Under the pieces are notes generated by a model. The model saw only the letters and a program-made list of their open reading frames with translations. It was not told where the DNA came from and searched no databases. A stretch of 9,139 nt of DNA from an uncultured Eubacteriales bacterium (GTDB taxonomy: Bacteria > Bacillota > Clostridia > Oscillospirales > Oscillospiraceae): NCBI GenBank assembly GCA_900555795.1, contig USMP01000028.1, forward strand, positions 1-9,139, in the 5' to 3' direction. The position numbers were made by a program, and so were the translations under genes. Positions 1 to 6,457 of this stretch are shown here, piece by piece. Numbering within the stretch: the stretch's first letter is position 1; the number at the start of each line of letters is the position of its first letter.

Positions 1-512
1 CACTGGGTAAAGAGGGACCACCCGCCGGTGAGGACCATCAGCAGCCCGCAGCCGATCAGCAGCGCGCCCAGGGCCGCCGCCAGACGCTCTGCCGGGGCGT
101 TCCCCAGTCCCCGCAGGAACCCCAGCACCAGCCAGGCCAGCAGGGTGGCGGCCATGGTTCCCAGAATGGCGGTGGGGAGGAACTCCCCCGCCGGCCCCGC
201 CAGGGTGGGGTTCACCGCGTAGAACAGCAGGGCGAAGCATTCCGGCGGCAGCAGAAGCAGCAGCCAGTCCTCCCCCCGCCTCCGCCTGCACAGCAGGTGG
301 ATGGCCGCGACCAGGGGCAGCCCGGAGAACACCAGGACGATGGCCCAGGCGGCAATGTTCCCCCCGGCGCTGCCCAGGGACAACTCCCGCAGCTGCCTGC
401 CCAGGGCAGCCATGGGATGGCCGGTGCCCTGTCCGTCATAGAACGCCAGCGCCGCGGCGAAAAACGCGCTGATTACCCCCGGCAGCGGGAAGAGACTCTC
501 TGCCTTTTTCAT
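1..512 (-). CDS. Hypothetical multi-pass membrane protein, 3' end cut by the window edge
   Basis: The frame is open from an ATG at 512 to the left edge, giving at least 170 residues with no stop, so the C-terminus is missing. About five hydrophobic segments are visible at roughly residues 8-24, 52-74, 82-100, 111-134 and 144-164, separated by short polar turns. One turn is an Arg-rich stretch (RRRR at 76-79) followed by Glu-Asp, consistent with a cytoplasmic loop. There is no signal peptide apart from the first membrane segment and no catalytic motif I recognise. A G-rich ribosome site (GGGGGTG) lies just upstream, and a sigma-A promoter sits at 557-585. The gene is separated from the upstream activator gene by about 295 bases and has its own promoter, so it need not belong to the sigma-54 circuit. 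The function is unknown. The call as a real membrane protein rests on the uninterrupted frame, its composition and the promoter. Confidence 0.72.
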   Translation of the reverse strand, partial: MKKAESLFPLPGVISAFFAAALAFYDGQGTGHPMAALGRQLRELSLGSAGGNIAAWAIVLVFSGLPLVAAIHLLCRRRRGEDWLLLLLPPECFALLFYAVNPTLAGPAGEFLPTAILGTMAATLLAWLVLGFLRGLGNAPAERLAAALGALLIGCGLLMVLTGGWSLFTQ

Positions 513-556
513 AGTGCACCCCCGTAGAATTATTGTTTTACGATAATTATACTGGG

Positions 557-585
557 AGAATACCACGAAACCACAGCTGTGTCAA
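557..585 (-). promoter_or_regulatory. Sigma-A promoter for the membrane protein gene
   Basis: On the minus strand TTGACA (585-580) is followed after exactly 17 bases by TATTCT (562-557), a near-consensus pair. It predicts transcription starting near 550 and a leader of about 38 bases before the ATG at 512. A second TATAAT lies at 551-546 but has no -35 box at a suitable distance. The -35 region touches the perfect 10-bp palindrome CACAGCTGTG (572-581), which might be an operator. Confidence 0.6.
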
Positions 586-620
586 GACCCCCTTTTTCAG
601 GGGAGAGGCGAAACCACAGC
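566..620. repeat. 12-bp direct repeat CGAAACCACAGC (566-577 and 609-620)
   Basis: The same 12 bases occur twice on the plus strand, with starts 43 bases apart. One copy lies within the -35/spacer region of the membrane-gene promoter and the other just upstream of a plus-strand promoter-like sequence. A 43-base step is close to four helical turns, so both copies would face nearly the same side of the DNA. This could be a regulator binding pair. A chance repeat of this length in about 300 bases is unlikely but possible. Confidence 0.35.
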
Positions 621-647
621 CCCTGTCCCGCTGGAAGCAGGTGCCAG

Positions 648-676
648 TTGACGGCGCTCCCCGGCTGGGGTACACT
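648..676 (+). promoter_or_regulatory. Promoter-like sequence facing right, antisense to the activator's 3' end
   Basis: TTGACG (648-653) is followed after 17 bases by TACACT (671-676), a good sigma-A match on the plus strand. No convincing plus-strand reading frame follows. A transcript would begin near 683, run through the large hairpin at 716-772 and then antisense to the end of the activator gene at 808 onward. It may drive a small RNA or be a chance match. Confidence 0.3.
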
Positions 677-715
677 ATTTATGTTTTGGACTTTTTGTGC
701 ATGGGCTGGGGCAGG

Positions 716-772
716 GCGGCAGGCCCCGGGGGCTGGAAATCTCCTGGAGAACCAATCCCGGGGCCTTGCTGC
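716..772. other. Long GC-rich inverted repeat (stable hairpin) after the activator gene
   Basis: AGGCCCCGGG at 721-730 is perfectly complementary to CCCGGGGCCT at 757-766. The stem extends outward past a one-base bulge (767) by pairing 716-720 with 768-772. The 26-base interior can itself fold: TGG (734-736) with CCA (752-754), and TCTC (740-743) with GAGA (747-750). It lies 36 bases beyond the activator's stop codon. Neither strand has a U-tract after the stem, so it is not a standard intrinsic terminator. It could protect the 3' end of the activator mRNA, pause polymerase, or be part of a small RNA made from the promoter-like site at 648-676. Confidence 0.55.
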
Positions 773-807
773 GGGCGGCTTTCCGCCTGGATGGCCGGCG
801 GGCTCCC

Positions 808-2724
808 TCACAGGCTGCTTTCCGGTGAGAGTCCGTATTTTTTCATTTTTCGCCACAGGGTGGAGCGATTGATGTGCAGCAGGGCGGCGGCCCTGGACTG
901 GTTTCCGCCGCAGGCACTGAGAGTGGAGAGGATCTGCTCCCGCTCCGAGGGAAGGTCCATGGGCTGGACGGCGCCGGCGGGCGGGCCGGCGGACGGGCCG
1001 GGCTGGTCGGAGAACAGCACCTCCATCACGTCCTCCTTCTGGACGGTGCCGAAGGTTTTCAGGACGCTGATGCGCTCCACGATGTTCTCCAGTTCCCGCA
1101 CGTTGCCGAAGAAATCGTGGCTGCTCAGGGTGGCCAGCGCGTCGGGGGTGATGCCGGAGATCTGATACCCGAATTTCCGGTTGTTTTCAGCGGAGAAGCA
1201 GTGGAAGAGGGCGGCGATGTCCTCCTTACGCTGGCGCAGAGGGGGGATAGTCAGCTTCAGTACGTCCAGCCGGTAGAGAAGATCCCGGCGGAAGGTGCCC
1301 TCCTCCACCATCTGGGACAGGCTGCGGTTTGTGGCCGCGATGATTCGCACGTCCACGGACACCACGTTGGTGCCCCCCACCCGGCGCACCTCCCGCTCCT
1401 GCAGGACCCGCAGCAGCTTGCCCTGGAGGCTGGAGGGGATCTCCGATATCTCGTCCAAAAAGAGCGTCCCGTGGTGGGCCAGTTCAAAAAGCCCGGTCTT
1501 TCCACCCTTGCTGGCGCCGGTGAAGGCGCCCTCCACATAGCCGAAGAGTTCGCTTTCCAGCAGGCTTTCATTCAGGGCGGCGCAGTTGATAGCCACAAAG
1601 GGCCCCTCCCGGCGGCGGCTGGCGTTGTGGATGCTCTGGGCAAAAAGTTCCTTGCCGGTGCCGGTTTCCCCGGTAATGAGGACGTTGGAGGACACGTCGG
1701 CGTAGTGCTGGGCGATCTGGATGGTGCGGTTCAGGACGGCGCTGTGGTGGATGATATCGGCGAAGGTGTACTTGGCGTTAAGGCCCCTCTGGCTCAACTT
1801 TTGGCGCACCTGCGCCTCCAGATGCTGGATTTTGGTGACGTCCTGAAAGCTGATGACAACGCCCACCGCCACGCTTGAGATGACAATGGGGTTGTAGCTG
1901 ATGGAGAGAATGGTGTCGCCGTAGTGCTGCACCTCGGCGGAGACCTCCTTCCCGGTGCGCAGCGTCTCCTCCACCCGGGGGCACATAAAGGGATAGAAGG
2001 TGGACAGGGAGCAGCCCGCCTGGAATTTCCGGGCCCCCTGGTGCATCTGCAGGGCGGCCTTGTTGATGATGCGGATGGAGTGGTTGCGGTCCACGTACAG
2101 AATCCCCTCCTGGGAGCTCTGGGTGATGGTCTCGTACATCTGCGCCTGCTCCTTTTTCCGGGTGATCACGTCGGCGGTGCGGACCACCTCGTTGAGCGCG
2201 GTGATAATGGCCTCGTCGCCAGTCTCGATGACCCCGGCGGTGGCCCCGTGGTGCAGGGCGCACTGGCGAACGGAGTGGCCGCCGATAATCACCTCACAGC
2301 CGTCCTCCAGGCTCTTTCTGACAAAATAGTCGATCTCCCCAATGGAGGGAGGGCAGTACAGGCGGATGTCGCACTGCAGCAGGTGGGAGAGCAGGGCGGC
2401 GTCGTGGGGCTCGTTGAAGCAGCCGATGATGGCAATGCGCCTGGGATGGTACAGCGTCCTGCACTCCTCCAGGGAGCGCAGGATGTCGTAGCTGGTGATA
2501 GGCAGTTCGATAATGGGGATTTCCGTGGAGCGGCAGCGCAGCTTCTGGGCGGTGTAGCCCCGGGCGACAATGACGTCGCAGTCGTAGTCCAGCCGGTCCA
2601 TGTGCTCCGCCATCTCGGCAACAATCCGGGACTGGATGGTCTCCCGGGCGGAGTGGTGGTCAAAAATATGCTGGACCTTTTCCTGCAGTTCCGGGTAGGG
2701 GACGATAAACAGCATGTGAATCAT
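808..2724 (-). CDS. Sigma-54-dependent activator (PrpR_N-PAS-AAA+-Fis HTH)
   Basis: A 638-residue enhancer-binding protein that opens sigma-54 promoters using ATP hydrolysis. Residues 1-190 resemble the PrpR_N ligand-sensing domain, with the characteristic ARGYTA at 54-59 and IIELPITSYDILRSL after it. Residues about 196-300 are a PAS domain. Residues about 318-550 are the AAA+ domain with Walker A GETGTGK (352-358), an intact GAFTGA loop (399-404) that contacts sigma-54, and Walker B LFLDE (421-425). Residues about 595-632 form a Fis-type helix-turn-helix. The start at 2724 is chosen because AGGGAGGTT (2732-2740) lies just upstream. An in-frame start at 2868 would need 48 extra residues encoded by promoter DNA. 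The gene is divergent from an operon with a sigma-54 promoter, making that operon its obvious target. The inducer is unknown. PrpR_N domains sense small metabolites, but this protein lacks the prp gene context, so I do not name it prpR. Confidence 0.96.
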   Translation of the reverse strand: MIHMLFIVPYPELQEKVQHIFDHHSARETIQSRIVAEMAEHMDRLDYDCDVIVARGYTAQKLRCRSTEIPIIELPITSYDILRSLEECRTLYHPRRIAIIGCFNEPHDAALLSHLLQCDIRLYCPPSIGEIDYFVRKSLEDGCEVIIGGHSVRQCALHHGATAGVIETGDEAIITALNEVVRTADVITRKKEQAQMYETITQSSQEGILYVDRNHSIRIINKAALQMHQGARKFQAGCSLSTFYPFMCPRVEETLRTGKEVSAEVQHYGDTILSISYNPIVISSVAVGVVISFQDVTKIQHLEAQVRQKLSQRGLNAKYTFADIIHHSAVLNRTIQIAQHYADVSSNVLITGETGTGKELFAQSIHNASRRREGPFVAINCAALNESLLESELFGYVEGAFTGASKGGKTGLFELAHHGTLFLDEISEIPSSLQGKLLRVLQEREVRRVGGTNVVSVDVRIIAATNRSLSQMVEEGTFRRDLLYRLDVLKLTIPPLRQRKEDIAALFHCFSAENNRKFGYQISGITPDALATLSSHDFFGNVRELENIVERISVLKTFGTVQKEDVMEVLFSDQPGPSAGPPAGAVQPMDLPSEREQILSTLSACGGNQSRAAALLHINRSTLWRKMKKYGLSPESSL

Positions 2725-2731
2725 GGGGCGC

Positions 2732-2740
2732 AACCTCCCT
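2732..2740 (-). promoter_or_regulatory. Ribosome binding site that fixes the activator's start
   Basis: AGGGAGGTT on the minus strand, with the GGAGG core at 2738-2734, stands nine bases before the ATG at 2724. It is the reason for preferring this start over the far upstream in-frame ATG at 2868. Confidence 0.8.
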
Positions 2741-2784
2741 GGAAGAGATGGTGGGATGCCTGTCCGCAGGGCCGGCACAGACTC

Positions 2785-2793
2785 AGTATACCA
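2785..2793 (-). promoter_or_regulatory. Extended -10 sigma-A promoter for the activator gene
   Basis: On the minus strand TGG (2793-2791) directly precedes TATACT (2790-2785), which is an extended -10 element. The -35 position 17 bases upstream (CTTCCA) is a poor match, as is common with extended -10 promoters. Transcription would start near 2778, giving a leader of about 54 bases. The TGC repeat block at 2823-2877 lies about 45-100 bases upstream of this start, so the activator could also control its own expression. Confidence 0.6.
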
Positions 2794-2822
2794 GATTTTT
2801 TCTGAAATGGAAGGGGAGGTGG

Positions 2823-2877
2823 TGCAAAATTGATGCGAAATTGTTGCGCAACAGTTGCACTGTTGCAAAAAAGGTGC
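2823..2877. promoter_or_regulatory. Probable upstream activating site: TGC elements repeating every 11 bp with inverted repeats
   Basis: TGC triplets begin at 2823, 2834, 2845 and 2856, exactly 11 bases apart, then at 2864 and 2875. Within the block are a perfect 12-bp palindrome TGTTGCGCAACA (2842-2853) and a second inverted repeat TTGCA-N4-TGCAA (2855-2868). The block lies about 120-170 bases upstream of the -24 element of the sigma-54 promoter, the usual distance for enhancer sites bound by the Fis-type helix-turn-helix of such activators. Its assignment to the adjacent activator is an inference from position. Confidence 0.65.
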
Positions 2878-2993
2878 TTCCGGCGGTGGAGGGTTCCAGG
2901 CTGCGAAAAAGCCGGTCTGGCTAAAAAGTCAAATATGGACCTATGAAAGGCAATTAATTAGGCAAAATGACAAATTTGAGAGAAGGGAAAATG

Positions 2994-3010
2994 TTGGCAC
3001 AGCTGTTGCT
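2994..3010 (+). promoter_or_regulatory. Sigma-54 (-24/-12) promoter of the operon
   Basis: The sequence TTGGCACAGCTGTTGCT matches the sigma-54 consensus TTGGCACN5TTGCT essentially perfectly. The invariant GG (2996-2997) and GC (3008-3009) are separated by the required 10 bases. Transcription should start near 3020, leaving a leader of about 145 bases before the first gene at 3165. It lies beside a divergently encoded sigma-54 activator, which strongly supports the call. The AT-rich stretch between it and the upstream activating site (about 2920-2990) could help DNA looping, but I see no clear IHF-type site. Confidence 0.88.
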
Positions 3011-3147
3011 TGTTATCTGGACGAGAGCAAAATAACGCCGCACAGACATGGGCGCGCCGCACCTGCCGGCGGCCGTGGAGGTGATGGCGGACCGGGCCTT
3101 TGTGCGCCGGAGGCGGACAGAGGCAGGCGGTCTCGAAAAGATAGGTC

Positions 3148-3154
3148 AGGAGGT
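3148..3154 (+). promoter_or_regulatory. Ribosome binding site that fixes the start of the first operon gene
   Basis: AGGAGGT stands 10 bases before the ATG at 3165. The alternative in-frame ATG at 3048 has no such site, so 3165 is chosen as the start. Confidence 0.8.
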
Positions 3155-3164
3155 AATAGCGACT

Positions 3165-4544
3165 ATGGATTATTCGTTTCTGGCGCGGAAAACGGCGGAT
3201 CAGACGAGCCGGATCGGGCTGATCGGCGCGACCCGGGGCTACGGCTACACGCTGCTTTCCCAGATGACAAAGGTGGACTGCCTGCGTCTGCGTGTTATGT
3301 GCGCCCGCCATGTGGACGCCTGTGTCCGGGTTCTGGAGGAATTGGGCTACCCCACGGAGCGGGTTCGCGTCTGTGAGAATGCGGAGCAGGTGAAGGCGGC
3401 CCCGGCGGACGCCATCATGATTGTCAGTGACTATACCCTGGTGATGGAGAGCGATATTGACTCGCTGGTGGAGTGCACCGGCAACACCACCGTCGGCGCG
3501 GACGCCGCCATGCGGGCGCTGAAAAAGGGGATCAACGTCTATATGGTCTCCAAGGAGACCGACAGTGTCTGCGGCCCCCTCCTCAATCAGGCCGCCGCGG
3601 AGAACAGCGCCGTTTACGCGCTGGTCAATGGCGACCAGCCCCGCAATCTGCTGGATTTGTACTCCTGGGCCAAGCTGTGCGGGCTGGAGGTTATCGCCGC
3701 GGGGAAGTCCAGCGAGTATGACTTTGTCTGGGACTGCCACACGGGGCTGTTCTCCTATACCACAGAGGAGCGGCGCTTTGAGGAGAGCATTCCGGGCCTG
3801 TCCGCCTGCTGGCGGTACCAGGGGACCCAGACGCTGGAGGAGCGGCAGAGGCTGCTGGAGGCGTATACCGGCGTGATCTCTGCGGATCTGTGCGAAATGA
3901 ACCTGGTCTCCAATGTCACCGGCCTTGTTCCGGCCTCCCCCACCATGCACTATCCCATCGCCAAGATCAGCGAGCTGGCGGATGTGTTTATCCCGAAGGA
4001 GGATGGCGGCATTCTGGAGCGCACCGGCGTGATCGATGTGTTTTTGAATCTGCGGGCGCCGGACGAGGCCAGCTTCGCGGGGGGTGAGTTCGTGATCGTC
4101 CGGTGCGAAAACGACGCCGTGTGGGAGCTCCTGAAGGGGAAGGGCCACGTGGTGAGCCGGAACGGGAAGTACGCCTGCCTCTATTTCCCCTATCACTTCA
4201 TGGGAGTTGAGACACCCGCCTCCATTATCCTCGGGGACTTCGCGGGGATCGGCAGCCATCCGGAGTGCCGGCAGGTGTCGATCATGGTGGGCGTCGCCCA
4301 GCGGGATCTGCCCAAGGGGACGCCCCTGAAGGTGGCGGGGCACCACCACGAGATCCAGGGGCTGACGCCGCAGCTGCTGGAACGGGCGGCGGCGGACACG
4401 CTGGCGCCGTTCTACCTGCTGGACGGGTGCGTTTTGCTGCGGGACGTGAAGGCGGGCGAGGCGATTGCCTGCGGCGCGGTGGACATCGAGGGGCTGTATC
4501 CATATCAGCTGTACCGGCAGGGCCTGGCGCTTCCGCCGGTGTAA
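3165..4544 (+). CDS. Homoserine-dehydrogenase-like NAD(P)-binding protein with C-terminal SAF domain
   Basis: A 459-residue protein resembling the family described as predicted homoserine dehydrogenase with a SAF domain (COG4091 type). Residues 16-27 carry a Rossmann nucleotide-binding glycine motif (GLIGATRGYG). VECTGNTTVGADAAMRALKKG (102-122) and the following VYMVSKETD resemble the conserved core of this family, as does NGDQPR (155-160) in place of the more usual DGDQPG. Residues about 380-445 form the SAF domain (LPKGTPLKVAGHH, then VLLRDVKAGEAI). There are no membrane segments, so it should be cytoplasmic. It is the first gene behind the sigma-54 promoter and is followed after 52 bases by the transporter genes. 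The family's substrates are poorly known. Oxidation or reduction of a hydroxy acid, hydroxy-amino acid or sugar acid is plausible, but the sequence does not decide. Genuine threonine-pathway homoserine dehydrogenase is unlikely given the SAF domain and context. Confidence 0.85.
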   Translation: MDYSFLARKTADQTSRIGLIGATRGYGYTLLSQMTKVDCLRLRVMCARHVDACVRVLEELGYPTERVRVCENAEQVKAAPADAIMIVSDYTLVMESDIDSLVECTGNTTVGADAAMRALKKGINVYMVSKETDSVCGPLLNQAAAENSAVYALVNGDQPRNLLDLYSWAKLCGLEVIAAGKSSEYDFVWDCHTGLFSYTTEERRFEESIPGLSACWRYQGTQTLEERQRLLEAYTGVISADLCEMNLVSNVTGLVPASPTMHYPIAKISELADVFIPKEDGGILERTGVIDVFLNLRAPDEASFAGGEFVIVRCENDAVWELLKGKGHVVSRNGKYACLYFPYHFMGVETPASIILGDFAGIGSHPECRQVSIMVGVAQRDLPKGTPLKVAGHHHEIQGLTPQLLERAAADTLAPFYLLDGCVLLRDVKAGEAIACGAVDIEGLYPYQLYRQGLALPPV

Positions 4545-4548
4545 GGGA

Positions 4549-4560
4549 CCGGCACGCCGG
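4549..4560 (+). other. Short inverted repeat CCGGCACGCCGG between first and second genes
   Basis: Four perfect base pairs close a CACG loop four bases after the stop codon at 4544, followed by AAAAA rather than a U-tract. It is not a terminator. It might stabilise the mRNA end or tune expression between the enzyme and transporter genes, but it is short enough to be chance. Confidence 0.25.
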
Positions 4561-4596
4561 AAAAATTCGGGTGCACAAGGGGAGGAAAATTAGTAT

Positions 4597-5517
4597 ATGG
4601 GAAAATTTATCGTAAAGCGCTTATGTGCGTTGATTCCGGTATTGGTCATTGTATCCATTCTGGTGTTTCTCATGGTTCATGTGATGCCGGGCGACCCGGC
4701 CCGGGTTATGGCGGGAGACGGCGCCACGGAGGAGGACGTGGAGGCGATCCGCGTGGCCTACGGCTTTGATAAGCCCCTCTATGAGCAGTATCTCCGCTAC
4801 ATAGGCAAGGCCCTGCAGGGCGATTTCGGCACCTCCTTCCGCACGGGGCGGCCGGTGGCCCAGGAGATTGCTATCCGCTTTCCCAACACAATGCTGCTGG
4901 CTGTGGCGGCGATTATCATTTCGGTTGTTGGAGGAATTTCCATCGGCCTTATTTCGGCCACAAAGCGAAACTCCATTTTTGACAACGTCAGCATGGTGGT
5001 GGCCCTGGTGGGCCTGTCGATCCCACCCTTTTACCTGGGACTGATGCTGATGCTGATCTTCTGCGTGACGCTGAAGTGGCTGCCCATTACGGCGGAAATC
5101 AGCTTGATCAGCATGATTCTCCCGTCCCTGACCCTCAGCGCCCGCAGCCTGGCCACCATCGCGCGGATGACCCGCTCCAGCATGCTGGAGGTGATGAGCC
5201 AGGACTACATTTTGACGGCCAGGGCCCAGGGCTTCAGCGACCGCAAGATTATCTTCGGCCACGCGCTGAAAAACTCCATGAACTCCATCATTACGGTGGC
5301 GGGAATCCAATTCGGCAGCCTCCTGGGCGGGTCGGTCATCACGGAGAAGGTGTACGGCTGGCCGGGCCTGGGCGAACTGGTGATCACCGCCATCAAGGCC
5401 CGGGACTTCCCGGTGGTGCAGACCACAATCCTGGTCATCGCGGTGTCCTTTGTGGTTGTGAACCTGCTGATCGATGTGCTGTATGTCCTGATCAACCCGC
5501 GGATCAAGTATGTGTAA
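4597..5517 (+). CDS. dppB: Dpp/Opp-type ABC transporter permease, first subunit
   Basis: A 306-residue inner-membrane permease, the normal length for the DppB/OppB family. The start opens with the family's typical RxxxxxPVLxxVSxxVFxxxxxMPGDPA pattern. The first membrane helix is at about residues 9-29, followed by an extracytoplasmic loop containing YGFDKPLYEQYLRY and GDFGTSF. More helices lie at about 98-120, 132-157, 162-185, 228-250 and 272-298. The EAA loop that contacts the ATPase is at about 203-222 (DYILTARAQGFSDRKIIFGH). The ribosome site AAGGGGAGG (4577-4585) sits 11 bases before the start. With the second permease and the Dpp-type ATPases it forms a peptide/nickel/opine-class (PepT) importer. 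The cargo cannot be read from the sequence; the neighbouring M20 dipeptidase favours a peptide-like or N-acylated compound. The symbol is a family-level assignment. Confidence 0.95.
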   Translation: MGKFIVKRLCALIPVLVIVSILVFLMVHVMPGDPARVMAGDGATEEDVEAIRVAYGFDKPLYEQYLRYIGKALQGDFGTSFRTGRPVAQEIAIRFPNTMLLAVAAIIISVVGGISIGLISATKRNSIFDNVSMVVALVGLSIPPFYLGLMLMLIFCVTLKWLPITAEISLISMILPSLTLSARSLATIARMTRSSMLEVMSQDYILTARAQGFSDRKIIFGHALKNSMNSIITVAGIQFGSLLGGSVITEKVYGWPGLGELVITAIKARDFPVVQTTILVIAVSFVVVNLLIDVLYVLINPRIKYV

Positions 5518-5530
5518 GGAGGACAATTTG

Positions 5531-6430
5531 ATGAATGCTGAACAGAAAACCACCGCGGCGGCGGTTTCTGAGGAGGAAGAGGTCGTAGTCGGCAACCAGC
5601 TTAAGCGCATGTGGTACAGCTTCTGCAAGCGGAAGGTGGCCGTGCTGGGGCTTGCCATTGTCCTCCTCTATATTCTGGTGGCGATTTTCGCGCCGCTTTT
5701 GGCTCCCTATGACCCCGTTGAACAGGAACTGGCCAACATGCTGCAGACCCCCAGCGCAGAGCACCTGCTGGGGACGGACGAGGTGGGGCGCGACATCCTC
5801 AGCCGCATTATTTACGGCGCCCGCATCTCTATGAAGGTGGGCTTCTACGCTGTGGGCGTGGCCTTTATTCTGGGCGTCCCTCTGGGCATATTTGCCGGCT
5901 TCTACGGCGGCAAGGTGGATCTGATTATCATGCGGATGATGGACGTGCTGCTGGCCTTTCCCGGCATCCTTCTGTCCATTGTGTTTGTCAGCGTACTGGG
6001 GCCCAACCTGAATAACGCCATTTTGTCTGTGGGGATATACACGGTGCCAAACTTTGCCCGTATGGCCCGGGGAGAGGCCCTCACCCTGCGCAACAGCGAG
6101 TTCGTGGAGGCGGCCCGGGCCATGGGCTCCAGCAATCTGCGGATTATTTTCTCCCACATCCTCATCAACATTGTCTCGCCGCTGATCGTAATGGGGACCC
6201 TCAGCTTCGGCACGGCGATTATCACAACGGCGGGCATGGGCTTTCTGGGCATCGGCGCCCAGCCGCCCACGCCGGAGTGGGGCGCCATGCTCTCCAGTGG
6301 GCGCCAGTATCTCCTGGTGGCGCCCCATGTGACCACCTATACGGGCCTGGCAATCCTGTTCCTGGTGCTGGGCCTGAACCTCCTGGGCGACGGCCTGCGG
6401 GACGTGCTTGACCCGAAGATGAAGGACTGA
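5531..6430 (+). CDS. dppC: Dpp/Opp-type ABC transporter permease, second subunit
   Basis: A 299-residue permease of the DppC/OppC family, partner of the preceding permease. A short acidic N-terminal tail (residues 1-20, with EEEE) precedes a first membrane helix at about 36-58. The family signature HLLGTDEVGRDILSRIIYGARIS follows at 78-100. Further helices are at about 103-125, 132-156, 162-180, 212-238 and 268-286. The EAA loop is at 191-211 (FVEAARAMGSSNLRIIFSHIL). The start at 5531 is chosen because AAGGAGG (5516-5522) overlaps the upstream stop codon and stands eight bases before it. An ATG at 5510 would add seven residues with no proper ribosome site. Only 13 bases separate it from the previous stop, showing tight co-expression. 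Confidence 0.95.
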   Translation: MNAEQKTTAAAVSEEEEVVVGNQLKRMWYSFCKRKVAVLGLAIVLLYILVAIFAPLLAPYDPVEQELANMLQTPSAEHLLGTDEVGRDILSRIIYGARISMKVGFYAVGVAFILGVPLGIFAGFYGGKVDLIIMRMMDVLLAFPGILLSIVFVSVLGPNLNNAILSVGIYTVPNFARMARGEALTLRNSEFVEAARAMGSSNLRIIFSHILINIVSPLIVMGTLSFGTAIITTAGMGFLGIGAQPPTPEWGAMLSSGRQYLLVAPHVTTYTGLAILFLVLGLNLLGDGLRDVLDPKMKD

Positions 6431-6457
6431 TTGGGATACGGCAGAAAGAGGTGTGCA

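Noticed and set aside
546..551. TATAAT on the minus strand as the main -10 of the membrane-gene promoter
   Set aside because: The hexamer is perfect, but no -35 lies at 16-18 bases; the TTGACA-17-TATTCT pair is better placed.
808..851. Plus-strand stem at 807-829 followed by T-runs, as a terminator for a small RNA
   Set aside because: The T-runs start several bases after the stem and are explained by Lys codons at the activator's C-terminus (KMKKYG).
874..2805. Two long plus-strand open frames (874-1878 and 1924-2805) opposite the activator gene
   Set aside because: They are antisense to a protein with full PrpR_N, PAS, AAA+ and HTH motifs, and their Gly/Ala/Val/His-rich translations show no domain.
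2725..2868. Longer activator start at 2868
   Set aside because: The added 48 residues resemble no family domain and overlap the TGC repeat block and the activator's own promoter; a strong ribosome site supports 2724.
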